A DNA stretch of 64,000 nucleotides from Arthrobacter sp. MYb213 (GCF_002979915.1 NZ_PCQA01000006.1:218226-282225), one strand, 5' to 3'; shown: positions 8,231-17,402, counted from the first letter of the stretch. Program-made: numbers and translations. Notes: generated by a model not told the origin, from the letters alone.

Positions 8231-9327
8231 AAGTTCAACCCGCGGGCCGCCACATCCCATTCTTCGACCACTTCGCCATCTCGCACCACTAAGACCTGAT
8301 CGACCAGATTCACTGTCACGCACACATGGTTTGGAATGACCCGTAGCTGCTCCCCATGCTCCGGAAGTCGCTGCCCCTCGGGCCAGATTATGGTTGCGTG
8401 ATGTTCAGAGATAGCGCTGATCCGTGCCTCCGGATTTTCAAGAATCCGACCAAAACCGGACGCCCAACCAGGCCTGTCCGAGCCAAGAATTTTACTTCCC
8501 GCATCCACAACGATTCTGCGCGGATTCTGCTCATCACCCTCATGGCGGCTGATCACCGTGGAGGCTACGCTGAGCGCAAGGTCTTCCCAACGGCAACGTC
8601 CCAACTCAAACTGTTGCGCATCACCAAAAACATACACTCCGGGACGCACTTCGGTGAGCAGATCATTATTCGCTAATTCCGCGGTGGGAGTTGATCCCCC
8701 ACTGATACGTTTGAGCTCGAAACCGTCCGCACGCAGCAACGCGGCCGCTTCACCGAGCGCATACTGCTCTTGGTCTGTGACTTCTTGGGGCTTTCCCAGG
8801 GCGTAACTATGGCCCGGAAAGGTGAAGATTCCGATGACGTTCAGGCCAGCTTCACGAGCGGCCCGAGCAACGTCGAGCGCTTCACCTGGCAGCACACCAC
8901 TGCGATGATGTCCGCTGTCGATCTCGATCATCAGCCCAAGTTTGTCTTTTTTATCAGCGAGCTGACGGGCAAGCTGTTGAACCGCGGCAATTGAATCGGT
9001 ACCGAGGGAAAGTTTGACGTAGCTCAGTAGTTCGCGGATCCGCTTGGCTTGCGCATCGGAAACCCACAGTGGGTAGGCCACAAACAGATCACCCACGCCA
9101 TGCAATGCAAAAGTTAGCGCCTCACCAATGGTGGCAACGGTTAGCCCCACGGCTCCGGCCTCCAGCTGACGCCCGGCAATCTCATGCATCTTATGTGTCT
9201 TGGCGTGTGGGCGTAGCGCTAACCCCTTGGCGGCGACATTCTTGGCTACCCGATCGATATTCCGGTCTAAAATATCAAGATCTATCAAGATCTGCGGAGT
9301 TAACAATCCCTGCGGGAGCCCAGTCAT
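8227..9327 (-). CDS. DSD1-type PLP enzyme (D-threonine aldolase / D-serine dehydratase-like)
   Basis: A fold-type III (alanine racemase-like) PLP enzyme. The lysine that binds PLP is in RPHAKTHK (K43 from the chosen start); the C-terminal HVCVTVN segment matches the zinc-binding His/Cys of zinc-dependent D-serine dehydratases. It probably cleaves or dehydrates a D-beta-hydroxy amino acid. ATG at 9327 with GAGAAAG upstream is preferred to a GTG at 9348. Neighbours give no pathway hint; the stop overlaps the NERD-helicase stop tail to tail. Confidence 0.83.
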   Translation of the reverse strand: MTGLPQGLLTPQILIDLDILDRNIDRVAKNVAAKGLALRPHAKTHKMHEIAGRQLEAGAVGLTVATIGEALTFALHGVGDLFVAYPLWVSDAQAKRIRELLSYVKLSLGTDSIAAVQQLARQLADKKDKLGLMIEIDSGHHRSGVLPGEALDVARAAREAGLNVIGIFTFPGHSYALGKPQEVTDQEQYALGEAAALLRADGFELKRISGGSTPTAELANNDLLTEVRPGVYVFGDAQQFELGRCRWEDLALSVASTVISRHEGDEQNPRRIVVDAGSKILGSDRPGWASGFGRILENPEARISAISEHHATIIWPEGQRLPEHGEQLRVIPNHVCVTVNLVDQVLVVRDGEVVEEWDVAARGLNF

Positions 9328-9396
9328 AAACGCCAACTTTCTCAACACCTACCGATGATCCATCTTGTACGTTACCTGCCTCAAGCCCATCGCAAG

Positions 9397-10185
9397 TTAT
9401 CGTTGCCCCGAAAGCGCGGTGCCACGTAACTTCATCGAAAGTTCGTGGGCATGATGCAGTAGTAATTTCCCTAAGGCTTCTTGGCGGGAGGGTTCGAAGC
9501 GTGACTCGATCCCGGTTAAACTCAATGCCCAGGCAGGCTGCCCGGAGGCATCAAAAACCGCGGCGCCAATGCCCCAGCTGCCTTCCACGATCAACCCTGG
9601 GTTCAACGAATACCCCAACGTACGAGTTTGATCAATCTTGCTTCGCACCTGCTCGGCACCGTGCGCCTGACCATATTCGGCCACCAAATTGCTGGATTCG
9701 AGGTAGCGCTCCATCGCCTCTTCGGGCAGGAATGCCAAGATGGCGATGCCCGCCGAGGCTACCCCTAACGGGAATCTTCGTCCTTCATAGAGCACAAATG
9801 AACGGATCGGGAAGGCACCATCTTGACGCAATAGGCAGACTGTTTCGTCGCCACGGCGGGCGGACAGAAATGCGCTCTCCCCAGTTTCTTCGGCGAGCGC
9901 CGCGACGTGTACGCGAGCCAACTCGCTGATGTCGTAGCGTTCTGCGGCTACCGCGCCCATCAAATATAGTTCTGGCCCCAGCAGCCAGCGTCCAGCTTGG
10001 TGGTCGTGGTCGCAGAATCCTTCGGCGGTCAGCGCCGAGAGTAGTCGGTGCACGGTAGGTCTAGCTAATCCGGTATGCCGGGCGACCTCAGTGGTGGTGA
10101 TCCCTTGGGGCATCGAGGTACTGACCGTTCGCAATACCGCAGCCAAGCGTCCGACTACTTGGGCACCGGCAGGAGTTTTACTCAT
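9397..10185 (-). CDS. IclR-family transcriptional regulator
   Basis: The N-terminal winged helix (TTTEVARHTGLARPTVHRLLSALTAEGF) is followed by the IclR effector domain (GESAFLSARRGDETVCLL, then FPLGVASAGIAILAFLP and the GYSLNPGLIVEGSWGIGAAVFD segment). Length of ~262 residues is normal. A GTG two codons upstream (10191) is an alternative start. The gene is divergent from the CoA-transferase/thiolase operon, and two similar dyad sequences (10187-10199 and 10307-10319) lie at either end of the shared intergenic region. The first overlaps the regulator's own start, which suggests autoregulation. Confidence 0.88.
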   Translation of the reverse strand: MSKTPAGAQVVGRLAAVLRTVSTSMPQGITTTEVARHTGLARPTVHRLLSALTAEGFCDHDHQAGRWLLGPELYLMGAVAAERYDISELARVHVAALAEETGESAFLSARRGDETVCLLRQDGAFPIRSFVLYEGRRFPLGVASAGIAILAFLPEEAMERYLESSNLVAEYGQAHGAEQVRSKIDQTRTLGYSLNPGLIVEGSWGIGAAVFDASGQPAWALSLTGIESRFEPSRQEALGKLLLHHAHELSMKLRGTALSGQR

Positions 10186-10186
10186 A

Positions 10187-10199
10187 TCCACATTATGAA
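10187..10199. promoter_or_regulatory. Candidate IclR-type operator, site 1
   Basis: TCCACATTATGAA is closely related to the reverse complement of site 2 (TCCACAATATGGA). It overlaps the start codon of the IclR gene, where binding would repress the regulator. Confidence 0.4.
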
Positions 10200-10306
10200 C
10201 GATTTACGGATAGATCATCACCTATCGAGCAATATTGAGCAGTTCACGCAGAACTATTGAGCTATCTACTTGGAGTTACTACGGTCTAAGTTAAGCAACA
10301 CTCAAA

Positions 10307-10319
10307 TCCATATTGTGGA
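10307..10319. promoter_or_regulatory. Candidate IclR-type operator, site 2
   Basis: TCCATATTGTGGA is a dyad with TCCA/TGGA arms, about 17 bases ahead of the CoA-transferase start. The position suits control of the operon by the divergent IclR regulator. IclR-family operators are short imperfect palindromes of this size. Confidence 0.45.
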
Positions 10320-10335
10320 CGGATAGGGTATGAAG

Positions 10336-11040
10336 ATGTCAACGAAGTATCGTGAGGACGCCGCGAGGGAACTTGCCGCGGTGGTCAAAGATGGAATGAT
10401 CATTGCCGTGGGCGGCTTTGGGCTCAGCGGCATTCCCAACCGGCTGATCACCGCGTTACGCGACTCCGGCGCCAAAAACCTGACCATTGTTTCCAACAAT
10501 ATGGGCGTCGACGGCAAGGGCTTAGGCGTCCTGTTGGAAAACAAACAGGTGGCCAAGGTACTCGCCTCATATGTTGGGGAAAACAAACTTTTCGCCCAAC
10601 AGTTCCTCAACGGTGACTTAGAGGTCGAATTTGTACCGCAGGGCACGCTGGCCGAACGCCTCCGTGCAGGCGGCGTGGGCGTACCGGCCTTCTACACTCC
10701 CACGGGGGTGGGCACCCCCATCGCCGAGGGCAAAGAGGTGATGGATTTCGACGGGAAACCTGCCATCTTAGAGCGCGGCATCGTCGCAGACATCGCCCTG
10801 GTACGTGCGCACCAAGCCGATAGCGAAGGTAACCTGCGTTACCGAATGACCTCGAAGAACTTCAACCCGATGGTCGCCATGTCCGGTAAGCACACCTTCG
10901 CCGAGGCAGAGGAAATCGTTGACGGTTACCTCGACCCATCATTAGTGGAAACCCCCGGAATTTTCGTCCAGACCCTCGTCGACACCGACGACGTTAAGGA
11001 CATCGAACAGCGCACCGTCCGCCCCAAGCAGGAGGCCTAA
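10336..11040 (+). CDS. scoA: 3-oxoacid CoA-transferase, subunit A
   Basis: The alpha subunit of the heteromeric CoA-transferase that moves CoA from succinyl-CoA to a 3-oxoacid. The CoA-transferase family I start ([20 protein letters not shown]) and the segment [26 protein letters not shown] are diagnostic. The ATG at 10336 is chosen because AGGG lies 7 bases ahead; ATG 10330 is also open. Followed within 2 bases by subunit B and then a thiolase, so acetoacetate is the more likely substrate; 3-oxoadipate (PcaI) is possible but no other aromatic-degradation gene is present. Confidence 0.9.
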   Translation: MSTKYREDAARELAAVVKDGMIIAVGGFGLSGIPNRLITALRDSGAKNLTIVSNNMGVDGKGLGVLLENKQVAKVLASYVGENKLFAQQFLNGDLEVEFVPQGTLAERLRAGGVGVPAFYTPTGVGTPIAEGKEVMDFDGKPAILERGIVADIALVRAHQADSEGNLRYRMTSKNFNPMVAMSGKHTFAEAEEIVDGYLDPSLVETPGIFVQTLVDTDDVKDIEQRTVRPKQEA

Positions 11041-11042
11041 TC

Positions 11043-11693
11043 ATGTGGACCAGAGATCAAATGGCTGCCCTGGCCGCCAGTGAACTAACCGATGGGCAAT
11101 ATGTAAACCTCGGCATCGGTATCCCCACCTTGGTAGCGAACAACCTGCCCGAAGGTGTCTCGGTGAAGCTGCAAAGTGAAAACGGGCTGCTGGGTATGGG
11201 CCCTTTCCCCTTCGAAGGCGAAGAGGACGCTGACCTGATCAACGCGGGCAAGCAGACCGTCACCATCCTGCCCGGTGGCAGCTTCTTCGACTCGGCCACC
11301 TCTTTTGGCATGATCCGCGGCGGGCATGTGCAAACCGCGATTTTGGGTGCCTTACAGGTCGCAGCTAACGGCGACCTGGCCAACTGGACCATCCCGGGCA
11401 AACTGGTCAAGGGCATGGGCGGAGCCATGGATCTGGTCGCCGGTACCCCGCGAGTCATTGTGCTCACCGACCACGTCGCCAAGGATGGCACCTCCAAGAT
11501 CGTCGAGTCCTGCGATCTTCCACTGACCGGTGTGGGCGTAGTGAATCGAATCATCACCGACCGCGCGGTTTTTGACATCATTAATGCCAAACTGGTGTTG
11601 CGTCAGGTAGCACCGGGGGAAACCCCGGACAGCATCAAGGACATCACCTCAGCGAAATTCACCGTAGAACTCCAGGAGGACCTCACAGCATGA
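11043..11693 (+). CDS. scoB: 3-oxoacid CoA-transferase, subunit B
   Basis: The beta subunit supplying the catalytic glutamate in the family II motif [10 protein letters not shown]. The N-terminal [15 protein letters not shown] and the glycine-rich [18 protein letters not shown] segment are as in ScoB/PcaJ. An AGGAGG site lies 6 bases before the ATG. The stop overlaps the thiolase ATG by 4 bases (ATGA), so the three proteins are translationally linked. Confidence 0.92.
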   Translation: MWTRDQMAALAASELTDGQYVNLGIGIPTLVANNLPEGVSVKLQSENGLLGMGPFPFEGEEDADLINAGKQTVTILPGGSFFDSATSFGMIRGGHVQTAILGALQVAANGDLANWTIPGKLVKGMGGAMDLVAGTPRVIVLTDHVAKDGTSKIVESCDLPLTGVGVVNRIITDRAVFDIINAKLVLRQVAPGETPDSIKDITSAKFTVELQEDLTA

Positions 11694-12859
11694 GCGTCAA
11701 AATTGTAGGTTACGCACGCACCCCTTTCATGAAATTTAACGGTGCACTCGCGGCCATCCCGGCCACCGAGCTAGGCGCCCACGCCGCCAAGGCAGCATTG
11801 GAACGTGCCGGAGTTGATCCGAGCGAAGTGCAACGCGTTTTTGCCGGTCAGGTGTTGCAAGCCGGCGCCGGACAGAACCCTGCACGGCAGACCTCCATCG
11901 GTGCAGGCATTGGGCTCGATGTCCCGGCAATCACGCTCAACGCGGTCTGCCTTTCCGGCGCCGAGGCGGTAGTGGCCGGAGAGCGTTTGATCAACAGCGG
12001 CGAGGTAGATGTGGTCTTGGCCGTCGGCCAGGAGTCGATGTCTTTGGCCCCGCATGTGCAGCGCGCCCGCGCCGGCACCAAGTACGGCGCCATCGAAATG
12101 ATCGACACCTTGGAATACGACGGACTCACCGACGCCCACGAGAAACGCTCTATGGGCGTATCCACCGAGGAACACAACACCACCTTGAAGCTGGACCGTG
12201 CATCTCAGGACACCGTCGCGGCGCACTCGCACCAGCGTGCTGCCGCGTCAGAAGAATTTTTCGCCGGCGAAATCGCACCGTTCACCATCACCACCCGCAA
12301 GGGCGAGACCGTGCACAGTAACGATGATGGAATCCGCCCGCAGACCACCGTTGAGTCCCTCGGCGGCTTGCGTGCCGCCTTCGCCAAGGATGGCACCGTC
12401 ACCGCGGGTAACTCCTCGCAGATCACCGACGGCGCGGCAGCTGTAGTGCTCGCTTCAGATGCGGCAATCAAACGCCTAGGACTAACTCCTATGGCCGAGA
12501 TCTTGTCTCACGCATTTGTTGCAGGACCGGACCGCACCCTGCATGATCAGCCCTCCAACGCAATCAACACCGCGCTGGCCAAGGCCGACGCAAAAGCCGC
12601 GGACCTGCAGGTTGTCGAGATCAATGAGGCTTTCGCGGCCGTGGCCGTGCAGTCCACCGCAACTTTGGGGATCAACCCCGAGATCGTGAACCCACACGGT
12701 GGAGCCATCGCATTGGGCCACCCCATCGGTGCTTCCGGTGCACGTATTATCGGCACGCTAGCCCGTCAGCTTCAGGAGCTCGGTTCCGGGTCCCTAGGTG
12801 CGGTAGGCATCTGTGGTGGCGGCGGTCAGGGCACCGCGGTAGTGCTGCGTTCGCTCTAA
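11690..12859 (+). CDS. Acetyl-CoA C-acetyltransferase (thiolase)
   Basis: A 389-residue thiolase cleaving a 3-oxoacyl-CoA with CoA. The nucleophilic cysteine is C87 ([11 protein letters not shown]), the histidine motif is [19 protein letters not shown] and the second cysteine is in [11 protein letters not shown]. Coming after the CoA-transferase genes, it would split acetoacetyl-CoA into two acetyl-CoA and complete ketone-body use. PcaF-type thiolases are typically a little longer and have an 'NRLCGSG' nucleophile motif, which is not seen here. Confidence 0.9.
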   Translation: MSVKIVGYARTPFMKFNGALAAIPATELGAHAAKAALERAGVDPSEVQRVFAGQVLQAGAGQNPARQTSIGAGIGLDVPAITLNAVCLSGAEAVVAGERLINSGEVDVVLAVGQESMSLAPHVQRARAGTKYGAIEMIDTLEYDGLTDAHEKRSMGVSTEEHNTTLKLDRASQDTVAAHSHQRAAASEEFFAGEIAPFTITTRKGETVHSNDDGIRPQTTVESLGGLRAAFAKDGTVTAGNSSQITDGAAAVVLASDAAIKRLGLTPMAEILSHAFVAGPDRTLHDQPSNAINTALAKADAKAADLQVVEINEAFAAVAVQSTATLGINPEIVNPHGGAIALGHPIGASGARIIGTLARQLQELGSGSLGAVGICGGGGQGTAVVLRSL

Positions 12860-12887
12860 TCACCGGCGACTCGTCGCGTTGACGCAC

Positions 12888-12920
12888 AAAACCCCACGTT
12901 GAAGTTCAACGTGGGGTTTT
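12888..12920. terminator. Bidirectional rho-independent terminator
   Basis: AAAACCCCACGTTGAA and TTCAACGTGGGGTTTT are perfect inverted arms, giving an A-tract on one side and a T-tract on the other. It lies between the convergent thiolase and histidine phosphatase genes and can stop both. Confidence 0.92.
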
Positions 12921-12934
12921 GACCGTTTATTGCC

Positions 12935-13495
12935 CTAGTGCCACAGCGGCTCGCGAGCCACATGATCTGTCAGTAGCTGAGCTTCCACGCGCAGTACCTG
13001 ACCATTAGGCACCCACTCATGTCGAGTTCCATGCAGTGCGCTGAGCACCGAACGGATCAGCGAGCCGTGACTGACCACCACCACACGCTGGCCCGGATGT
13101 TGCACACTGATTTTGAACAACACATTAATGGCGCGTTCCACCAGATGTTCTTCGCTCTCCCCTAGGTCCATGAGGCGTCGCACGTTTTCCTCGCTCAACC
13201 CGGTGACGACGGTGCCCTCCGCGTCGCCGTAATCGCGCTCCATCAGTTCCGGAAACTCTTGCACACGCGGAGCTCCGAGCAGATCCGCGATGATCTGCGC
13301 GGATTGCCGGGCACGGAATAACGGGGACGATACCACCACATCCCAGGGACCGGTTCCGGCAAGTTCCAGCGCCGCGCCGGTTGCCTGGCGTCGTCCGGTT
13401 TCATTCATCGGTAGGTCGCTGCGTCCTTGCAAGCGTCCTGCCCGGTTGGATTCGGTTTCTCCGTGCCTCACGAAGACGATCTCTGCTGCATTCAT
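12935..13495 (-). CDS. Histidine phosphatase (phosphoglycerate mutase-like)
   Basis: A 186-residue branch-1 histidine phosphatase. The nucleophilic histidine is in FVRHGETESN near the N-terminus, with the second catalytic histidine in VVVSHGSLIRSVL. It could act on sugar phosphates or other small phosphoesters; the substrate cannot be predicted. It is the last gene of a three-gene operon and its ATG overlaps the preceding stop by 4 bases. Confidence 0.9.
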   Translation of the reverse strand: MNAAEIVFVRHGETESNRAGRLQGRSDLPMNETGRRQATGAALELAGTGPWDVVVSSPLFRARQSAQIIADLLGAPRVQEFPELMERDYGDAEGTVVTGLSEENVRRLMDLGESEEHLVERAINVLFKISVQHPGQRVVVVSHGSLIRSVLSALHGTRHEWVPNGQVLRVEAQLLTDHVAREPLWH

Positions 13496-14352
13496 GGTGT
13501 TCTACCTTTCGAATGCGCCGGAATTCTGGCGCGTGTTGCGTTTTTAGTGGTGCTTGCCTGCTGGTTTTTAGGTTTACGTGATCCGTGGCGTACCGGGATC
13601 GGGGTGCTGCTCATCGAGTGCGAATCGATCTGGAGCAGCGAGAACCACGAGCCTTCGGGCCCGCTAAGGAACTGCTGGGGCGCGTACACGTCGGTGTTAT
13701 ACGAGGTCGCCGGCGCCATGTAAACGTTGGTGCCCTTGAGCTGTCCCACGCCAGCCTGGTGAAAATGTCCGCACAGGATACCGCGCACGTCACTGCCGCT
13801 CAGTACCAGCGCAAGATCCTGGGGATTCGCTAGTCCGCGTCCGATCATTCGCTCATTCATCGAATCCACCGGCGGGTGGTGCAAAGCAATGAGCGAACCA
13901 CGCGGCGCCGGGACCCGCAACAGGCCCGAGAGCCACTGCAGCTGATCCAGATCCAGCCACCCCTGAGATTCGCGATAGCCGCCGCTATCTAACCCGATGA
14001 TGCGTAGCCCGTTGATCTCGTGGACGGTGTTTGCGATGCGCGGTCCGGTTGAGAGCCGGTAAACGTTAAACGCCTCGTTGATTGAATCTTGCGGGTCGTG
14101 GTTGCCAGGCACGGTAATGATCGGGCAGCCAAGCTTGTCTTGGAACTTGGCGAAAAGTTTGGCCGCCCGGCCGTGGATCGGTGCCCCGCGGTCAGCAATA
14201 TCCCCGGTCACCACCACCACGTCGGGATTAAAATGTTTGGCCGAATGCAATGCCGCGCGCAAACGTGCCCAGGCGTCGATGGTGCCGTGCAGTAGTTTTC
14301 CCTCGGCACACAGGTGCGGGTCACTGAGCTGCACCACATTGAGCCTTTTCAT
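13492..14352 (-). CDS. Calcineurin-like metallophosphoesterase
   Basis: All the metal-binding blocks of the family are present: SDPHL at residues 10-14, GDIADRG, GNHDP, the HHPP block and GHFHQAG. The layout resembles CpdA-type cyclic nucleotide phosphodiesterases. The start at 14352 is chosen because its ATGA overlaps the stop of the upstream phosphatase; a few codons upstream remain open. The C-terminal ~25 residues are basic (RKPKNQQASTTKNATRAR) and look disordered. Confidence 0.88.
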   Translation of the reverse strand: MKRLNVVQLSDPHLCAEGKLLHGTIDAWARLRAALHSAKHFNPDVVVVTGDIADRGAPIHGRAAKLFAKFQDKLGCPIITVPGNHDPQDSINEAFNVYRLSTGPRIANTVHEINGLRIIGLDSGGYRESQGWLDLDQLQWLSGLLRVPAPRGSLIALHHPPVDSMNERMIGRGLANPQDLALVLSGSDVRGILCGHFHQAGVGQLKGTNVYMAPATSYNTDVYAPQQFLSGPEGSWFSLLQIDSHSMSSTPIPVRHGSRKPKNQQASTTKNATRARIPAHSKGRTP

Positions 14353-15011
14353 GAGCTGGCCGCCAGCGGCCACACGGTGCTTGCTGGTGCATCGGTGCCT
14401 AGCTCCAGCAGTCGATGAAGTTCGGCCCCGGCCAACCCCTTGCTCAGCAGGTAGCCGGTCACCGACCCATAACTTTCAACCAGCCAATCCAGGGTGTCAT
14501 TTATGGTCGCCGCGACTTCTCCGGGCAGACCATAACCCGGTTCACGAACCGCAGACGCATAGTCCGCGATGATCAATTCGCGCGCAACTCCCATCGCTTC
14601 GAGCAGTAACGCGATCACCAGCCCGGTGCGTTTTCCACCGCTGCGGCAGATCACCGCGGTGTTTCCCTGCGCCGGCTGCGCGATCACTCTTAGGGCCGCA
14701 ATCAGGCGTGCCCCACGGCCATCGAGCAAGATCCGCTGGTTCTGACTCAGTGTTCGATCGTTAGGATTTTGCCCACAATAGAGCGGGATCCCGCGGTAGC
14801 GTAGCCCGGGGATGTCCACCAGTGGTTCGCGTGAAATTTCGCTTGGTTCACGCAGATCAATCAGCGTGGTTATTCCGCGCTCGCTCAGTTGCCCGGCGTA
14901 TGCGGCGTCCGTGGCTTGTGGTGCCACACCGCGGTAAATGGTTTTTGTTCCGAACCCCGGAACCGGGCGCAGGCTCGTGAGTTCGGCAGTTGCGACCTGT
15001 AGTGGTGACAT
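14349..15011 (-). CDS. Tyrosine/dual-specificity-type protein phosphatase
   Basis: The P-loop is VICRSGGKRTG with the nucleophile C122 and arginine R128 of the CX5R motif; the N-terminal half carries ITTLIDLREPSE, as in actinobacterial PtpB-like/DSP phosphatases. The residue before the cysteine is Ile rather than the common His. A good SD (AAGGGGAG) precedes the ATG. It is the first gene of an operon in which phosphatases of three unrelated folds overlap by 4 bases each. Confidence 0.82.
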   Translation of the reverse strand: MSPLQVATAELTSLRPVPGFGTKTIYRGVAPQATDAAYAGQLSERGITTLIDLREPSEISREPLVDIPGLRYRGIPLYCGQNPNDRTLSQNQRILLDGRGARLIAALRVIAQPAQGNTAVICRSGGKRTGLVIALLLEAMGVARELIIADYASAVREPGYGLPGEVAATINDTLDWLVESYGSVTGYLLSKGLAGAELHRLLELGTDAPASTVWPLAASS

Positions 15012-15036
15012 CGTGCTCCCCTTGCCTCAATTCCTT

Positions 15037-15060
15037 GTGCAATGCTTCCCACCATTGCAC
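15037..15060. promoter_or_regulatory. Inverted repeat upstream of the phosphatase operon
   Basis: GTGCAATG and CATTGCAC are perfect 8-base arms around an 8-base spacer, 26-49 bases ahead of the first phosphatase start. It could be an operator or a leader hairpin; no T-tract argues against a terminator. Confidence 0.4.
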
Positions 15061-15263
15061 CGCAGTGGGTTGGCCGGCAGATGAACGATGAGCCACCGCG
15101 TCATGAACCTACCGAGAAAAACGGTTAATCTGGCCGGTTTTGCGGGCGTTGAGCCGGTTTTTGCCATATTGGCCCGGCGCTCGAGTCCGTTGTGAACGGC
15201 AAGTAGGCTCTAAAACGACTAACCTTGAGAGCAAGAGTGTTCATTTCCCAAGGAGTTAAACTC

Positions 15264-16214
15264 ATGACCGGCAGCAAAGTCGTAGCCTTTGGCCATTTCC
15301 AGCCTGAGCGCATCGTACCCAACACCGAGTTGGAAACGCTGGTCGAGACCAGCGACGAGTGGATTACCCGCCGCGTAGGGATTCAAGAGCGTCGCTGGGG
15401 AACCGGCGTCGAGACCGTTGATTCGATGGCGATCAAGGCTGCAAAGATGGCTTTGGACAATGCCCCGGACATCAACGCCGAAGACATCGACCTGATCATC
15501 GTCGCCACCTGCACCGCGACGGATCGCACCCCGCATATGGCCGCCCGCGTAGCCCTAGGTCTTGGCATGGATCAGGGTCCGGCCACCATGGATCTGAACG
15601 CCGCCTGCTCCGGGTTCGCTCACGCGGTAGGCATGGCACAGGGTGCCATCGCCGCCGGCAGTGCCACCAAGACACTTGTGATCGGCTCGGAAATGCTCAC
15701 CGATTACACCGATTTCACCGATCGCAGCACCTGCGTGTTGACCGCGGACGGCGCCGGGGCATTCATCATTACCGCCTCGGACACCGCAGAAATTTCGCCC
15801 GTGGTCTGGGGTTCGGTTCCTTCGCTGTCCGACGCGGTACGCATCGAGGCGGACAACGACATGAAGTTCGCGCAGAATGGGCAGAGCGTTTACCGCTGGA
15901 CCGTCACCCAGCTGCCAAAGATCGCTTCGAAGATCATCGACCGTGCGGGCATGAAGCCCGAAGACCTGGATGCGATCATCCTGCACCAGGCTAACCTGCG
16001 CATCATCGAGCCGCTGGCCGAGAAGATCGGTGCACCGAACGCTCGCGTGGCCACCGACGTGGTCTACTCCGGCAACACCTCGGCCGCCTCAATGCCGCTG
16101 GCGCTGTCCAAGCTGATGGCTTCCGATGAGCCTCTGGCCTCGGGCGACAAGGCTTTGCTCTTCGCCTTTGGTGGCGGCCTGTCCTACGCCGGACAGATCA
16201 TCACCATTCCTTAA
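15264..16214 (+). CDS. fabH: 3-oxoacyl-ACP synthase III (FabH-type)
   Basis: A 316-residue ketoacyl synthase III with its catalytic triad in place: C115 (LNAACSGFAHA), H241 (ILHQANLRII) and N271 (YSGNTSAAS). It would condense an acyl-CoA primer with malonyl-ACP. The ATG at 15264 has an AAGGAG site; the longer frame upstream is not needed. It stands alone rather than in a fab operon, so it may be an accessory KASIII homologue rather than the housekeeping one. Confidence 0.88.
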   Translation: MTGSKVVAFGHFQPERIVPNTELETLVETSDEWITRRVGIQERRWGTGVETVDSMAIKAAKMALDNAPDINAEDIDLIIVATCTATDRTPHMAARVALGLGMDQGPATMDLNAACSGFAHAVGMAQGAIAAGSATKTLVIGSEMLTDYTDFTDRSTCVLTADGAGAFIITASDTAEISPVVWGSVPSLSDAVRIEADNDMKFAQNGQSVYRWTVTQLPKIASKIIDRAGMKPEDLDAIILHQANLRIIEPLAEKIGAPNARVATDVVYSGNTSAASMPLALSKLMASDEPLASGDKALLFAFGGGLSYAGQIITIP

Positions 16215-16231
16215 GCGCAATTTACCGCAGA

Positions 16232-16263
16232 GGGTATGCACGGGCTTGAGCCTGTGCATGCCC
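16232..16263 (+). terminator. Hairpin after fabH
   Basis: GGGTATGCACGGGC and GCCTGTGCATGCCC pair over 14 positions with two G-U pairs and a 4-base loop. It starts 18 bases after the fabH stop. No T-tract follows, so termination would be weak or factor-assisted. Confidence 0.55.
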
Positions 16264-16346
16264 ATCGCTTTGAGCTCTCCATGCATCTTCAGCGCTATTT
16301 CAAGCGTCCTACGCTCCTTGTTGGTGTTTAGTTCTCCTCCACGGCA

Positions 16347-16583
16347 TCAAAACCGCCACACTAAGGTATTTAATTCAGCGGTCTGGTTCCATCGAACGCG
16401 CGGCGATGTTAGCCCCTGAATTCTTCTATCTCCGTTAATCCGCGATCGCACAGTACTGAAACTTTTCTGCGGTAGTTGAGCTACGCCACGGTTGCAAGAG
16501 CAAAGGGCCGCTTCCCGCGCAGGACCCAGCTCAAGTCCTGGTAGTCCGTCGAGTAAAGTCTGCGCGGATTCGAATCCAGTCAT
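16347..16583 (-). CDS. Small ORF of unknown function
   Basis: A 78-codon frame on the minus strand preceded by an excellent SD (AGGGGG, 6 bases before ATG). Its ATG overlaps the stop of another small frame (16580-16687), as in coupled operons. The product starts MTGFESAQTLLDGLPG and contains ALCSCN; I recognise no family. The C-terminal half looks low in order, so it may be a truncated remnant. Confidence that it is expressed is low. Confidence 0.3.
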   Translation of the reverse strand: MTGFESAQTLLDGLPGLELGPAREAALCSCNRGVAQLPQKSFSTVRSRINGDRRIQGLTSPRVRWNQTAELNTLVWRF

Positions 16584-16687
16584 TTTCTTCCCCCTGGACG
16601 ATGTCTTCTCCGCAGGGCATCGACGATAACCTGAATCATGCCAAGAGTGACGAAGGTCGGCCTCCGTTCAGTCAATAGATTGAGCAT
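16580..16687 (-). CDS. 35-residue ORF coupled to the next small ORF
   Basis: The frame begins MLNLLTERRP with GAAGAGGA about 8 bases upstream and ends RHRPGGRK, its TGA overlapping the next ATG (ATGA). It is too short to classify and may be the surviving end of a longer gene. The overlap and SD are the only support. Confidence 0.25.
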   Translation of the reverse strand: MLNLLTERRPTFVTLGMIQVIVDALRRRHRPGGRK

Positions 16688-17304
16688 TTAGGAGTCCTCT
16701 TCAAGCGACCTCCGAAGCACCTCGGAACCGGGTACTACCTGCAAACCACCAGGGCACCACACTATGACCAAGCCTCATGGGGCAAGAGCCTTGACCATGA
16801 AACAGTCAATCCAATTTGTTAGCATGCCATTCAGGATGACCAATGAAATAAATCCCCATCGACACTGCGGTCTTAGCGCACTGACCTAGGCATTATCCGA
16901 GCCTGAACCTAGTCCATTTGGGGATTCTGAGTCCAGGGTTTCTCCCAGCCTGATACCAGTCGATATATCCACGATGAACAGCAAATCTGCGGTTTAGCAT
17001 TCAACAGCTGGACCATCAAGGATTCCCTGGCCCTCGAAGCTTCGGAATTACCCTAAGTCAAGATTCATCGCCGGTAAGCACTTTCTCAAGAGAGACTCAA
17101 GAGCGCCCAGATCCTCTATAAAAGTGTGGAGTTAATTAGCTGGGCTAAATAATTTCGCACCCCTGGTTACATGTTCCGTTTGACCCTATAGTTCATCCAT
17201 TTTTAGGGTTCAAGGGTCATGAATCTTTGTCGTCTGGGTCTTTGCACAAAAGAGTAAGAACTGTCCGCAAGTATTCGTTTCTCGCGTTTTGAGACTTTGA
17301 AATA

Positions 17305-17354
17305 TTCCTCGACAAGAACTTCTTCGAATCGAGGAACAGCGCACATAGTTCCTC
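17305..17354. promoter_or_regulatory. Triple inverted-repeat element upstream of the peptide gene
   Basis: TTCCTCGA (17305) can pair with TCGAGGAA (17329-17336), while the same GAGGAAC (17331-17337) can instead pair with GTTCCTC (17348-17354) across a 10-base spacer. The two pairings exclude each other. It may be a multi-site operator or a switchable leader for the downstream operon. Confidence 0.4.
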
Positions 17355-17377
17355 TGATTTATCAGTCCATCGCAGAA

Positions 17378-17402
17378 TAGAATCTAAAAGATGTGCTTGA
17401 CG
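17378..17402 (+). promoter_or_regulatory. Weak promoter-like hexamers for the peptide operon
   Basis: TAGAAT (17378-17383) is one base from a consensus -10, and TTGACG (17397-17402) resembles a -35. Neither has a good partner at normal spacing, so the transcription start is unresolved. Both lie within ~120 bases of the peptide gene. Confidence 0.2.

Noticed and set aside
16550..16580. tRNA-like GGATTCGAATCC sequence
   Set aside because: The flanking bases do not form a T-stem or acceptor stem, and the segment is within an open frame.
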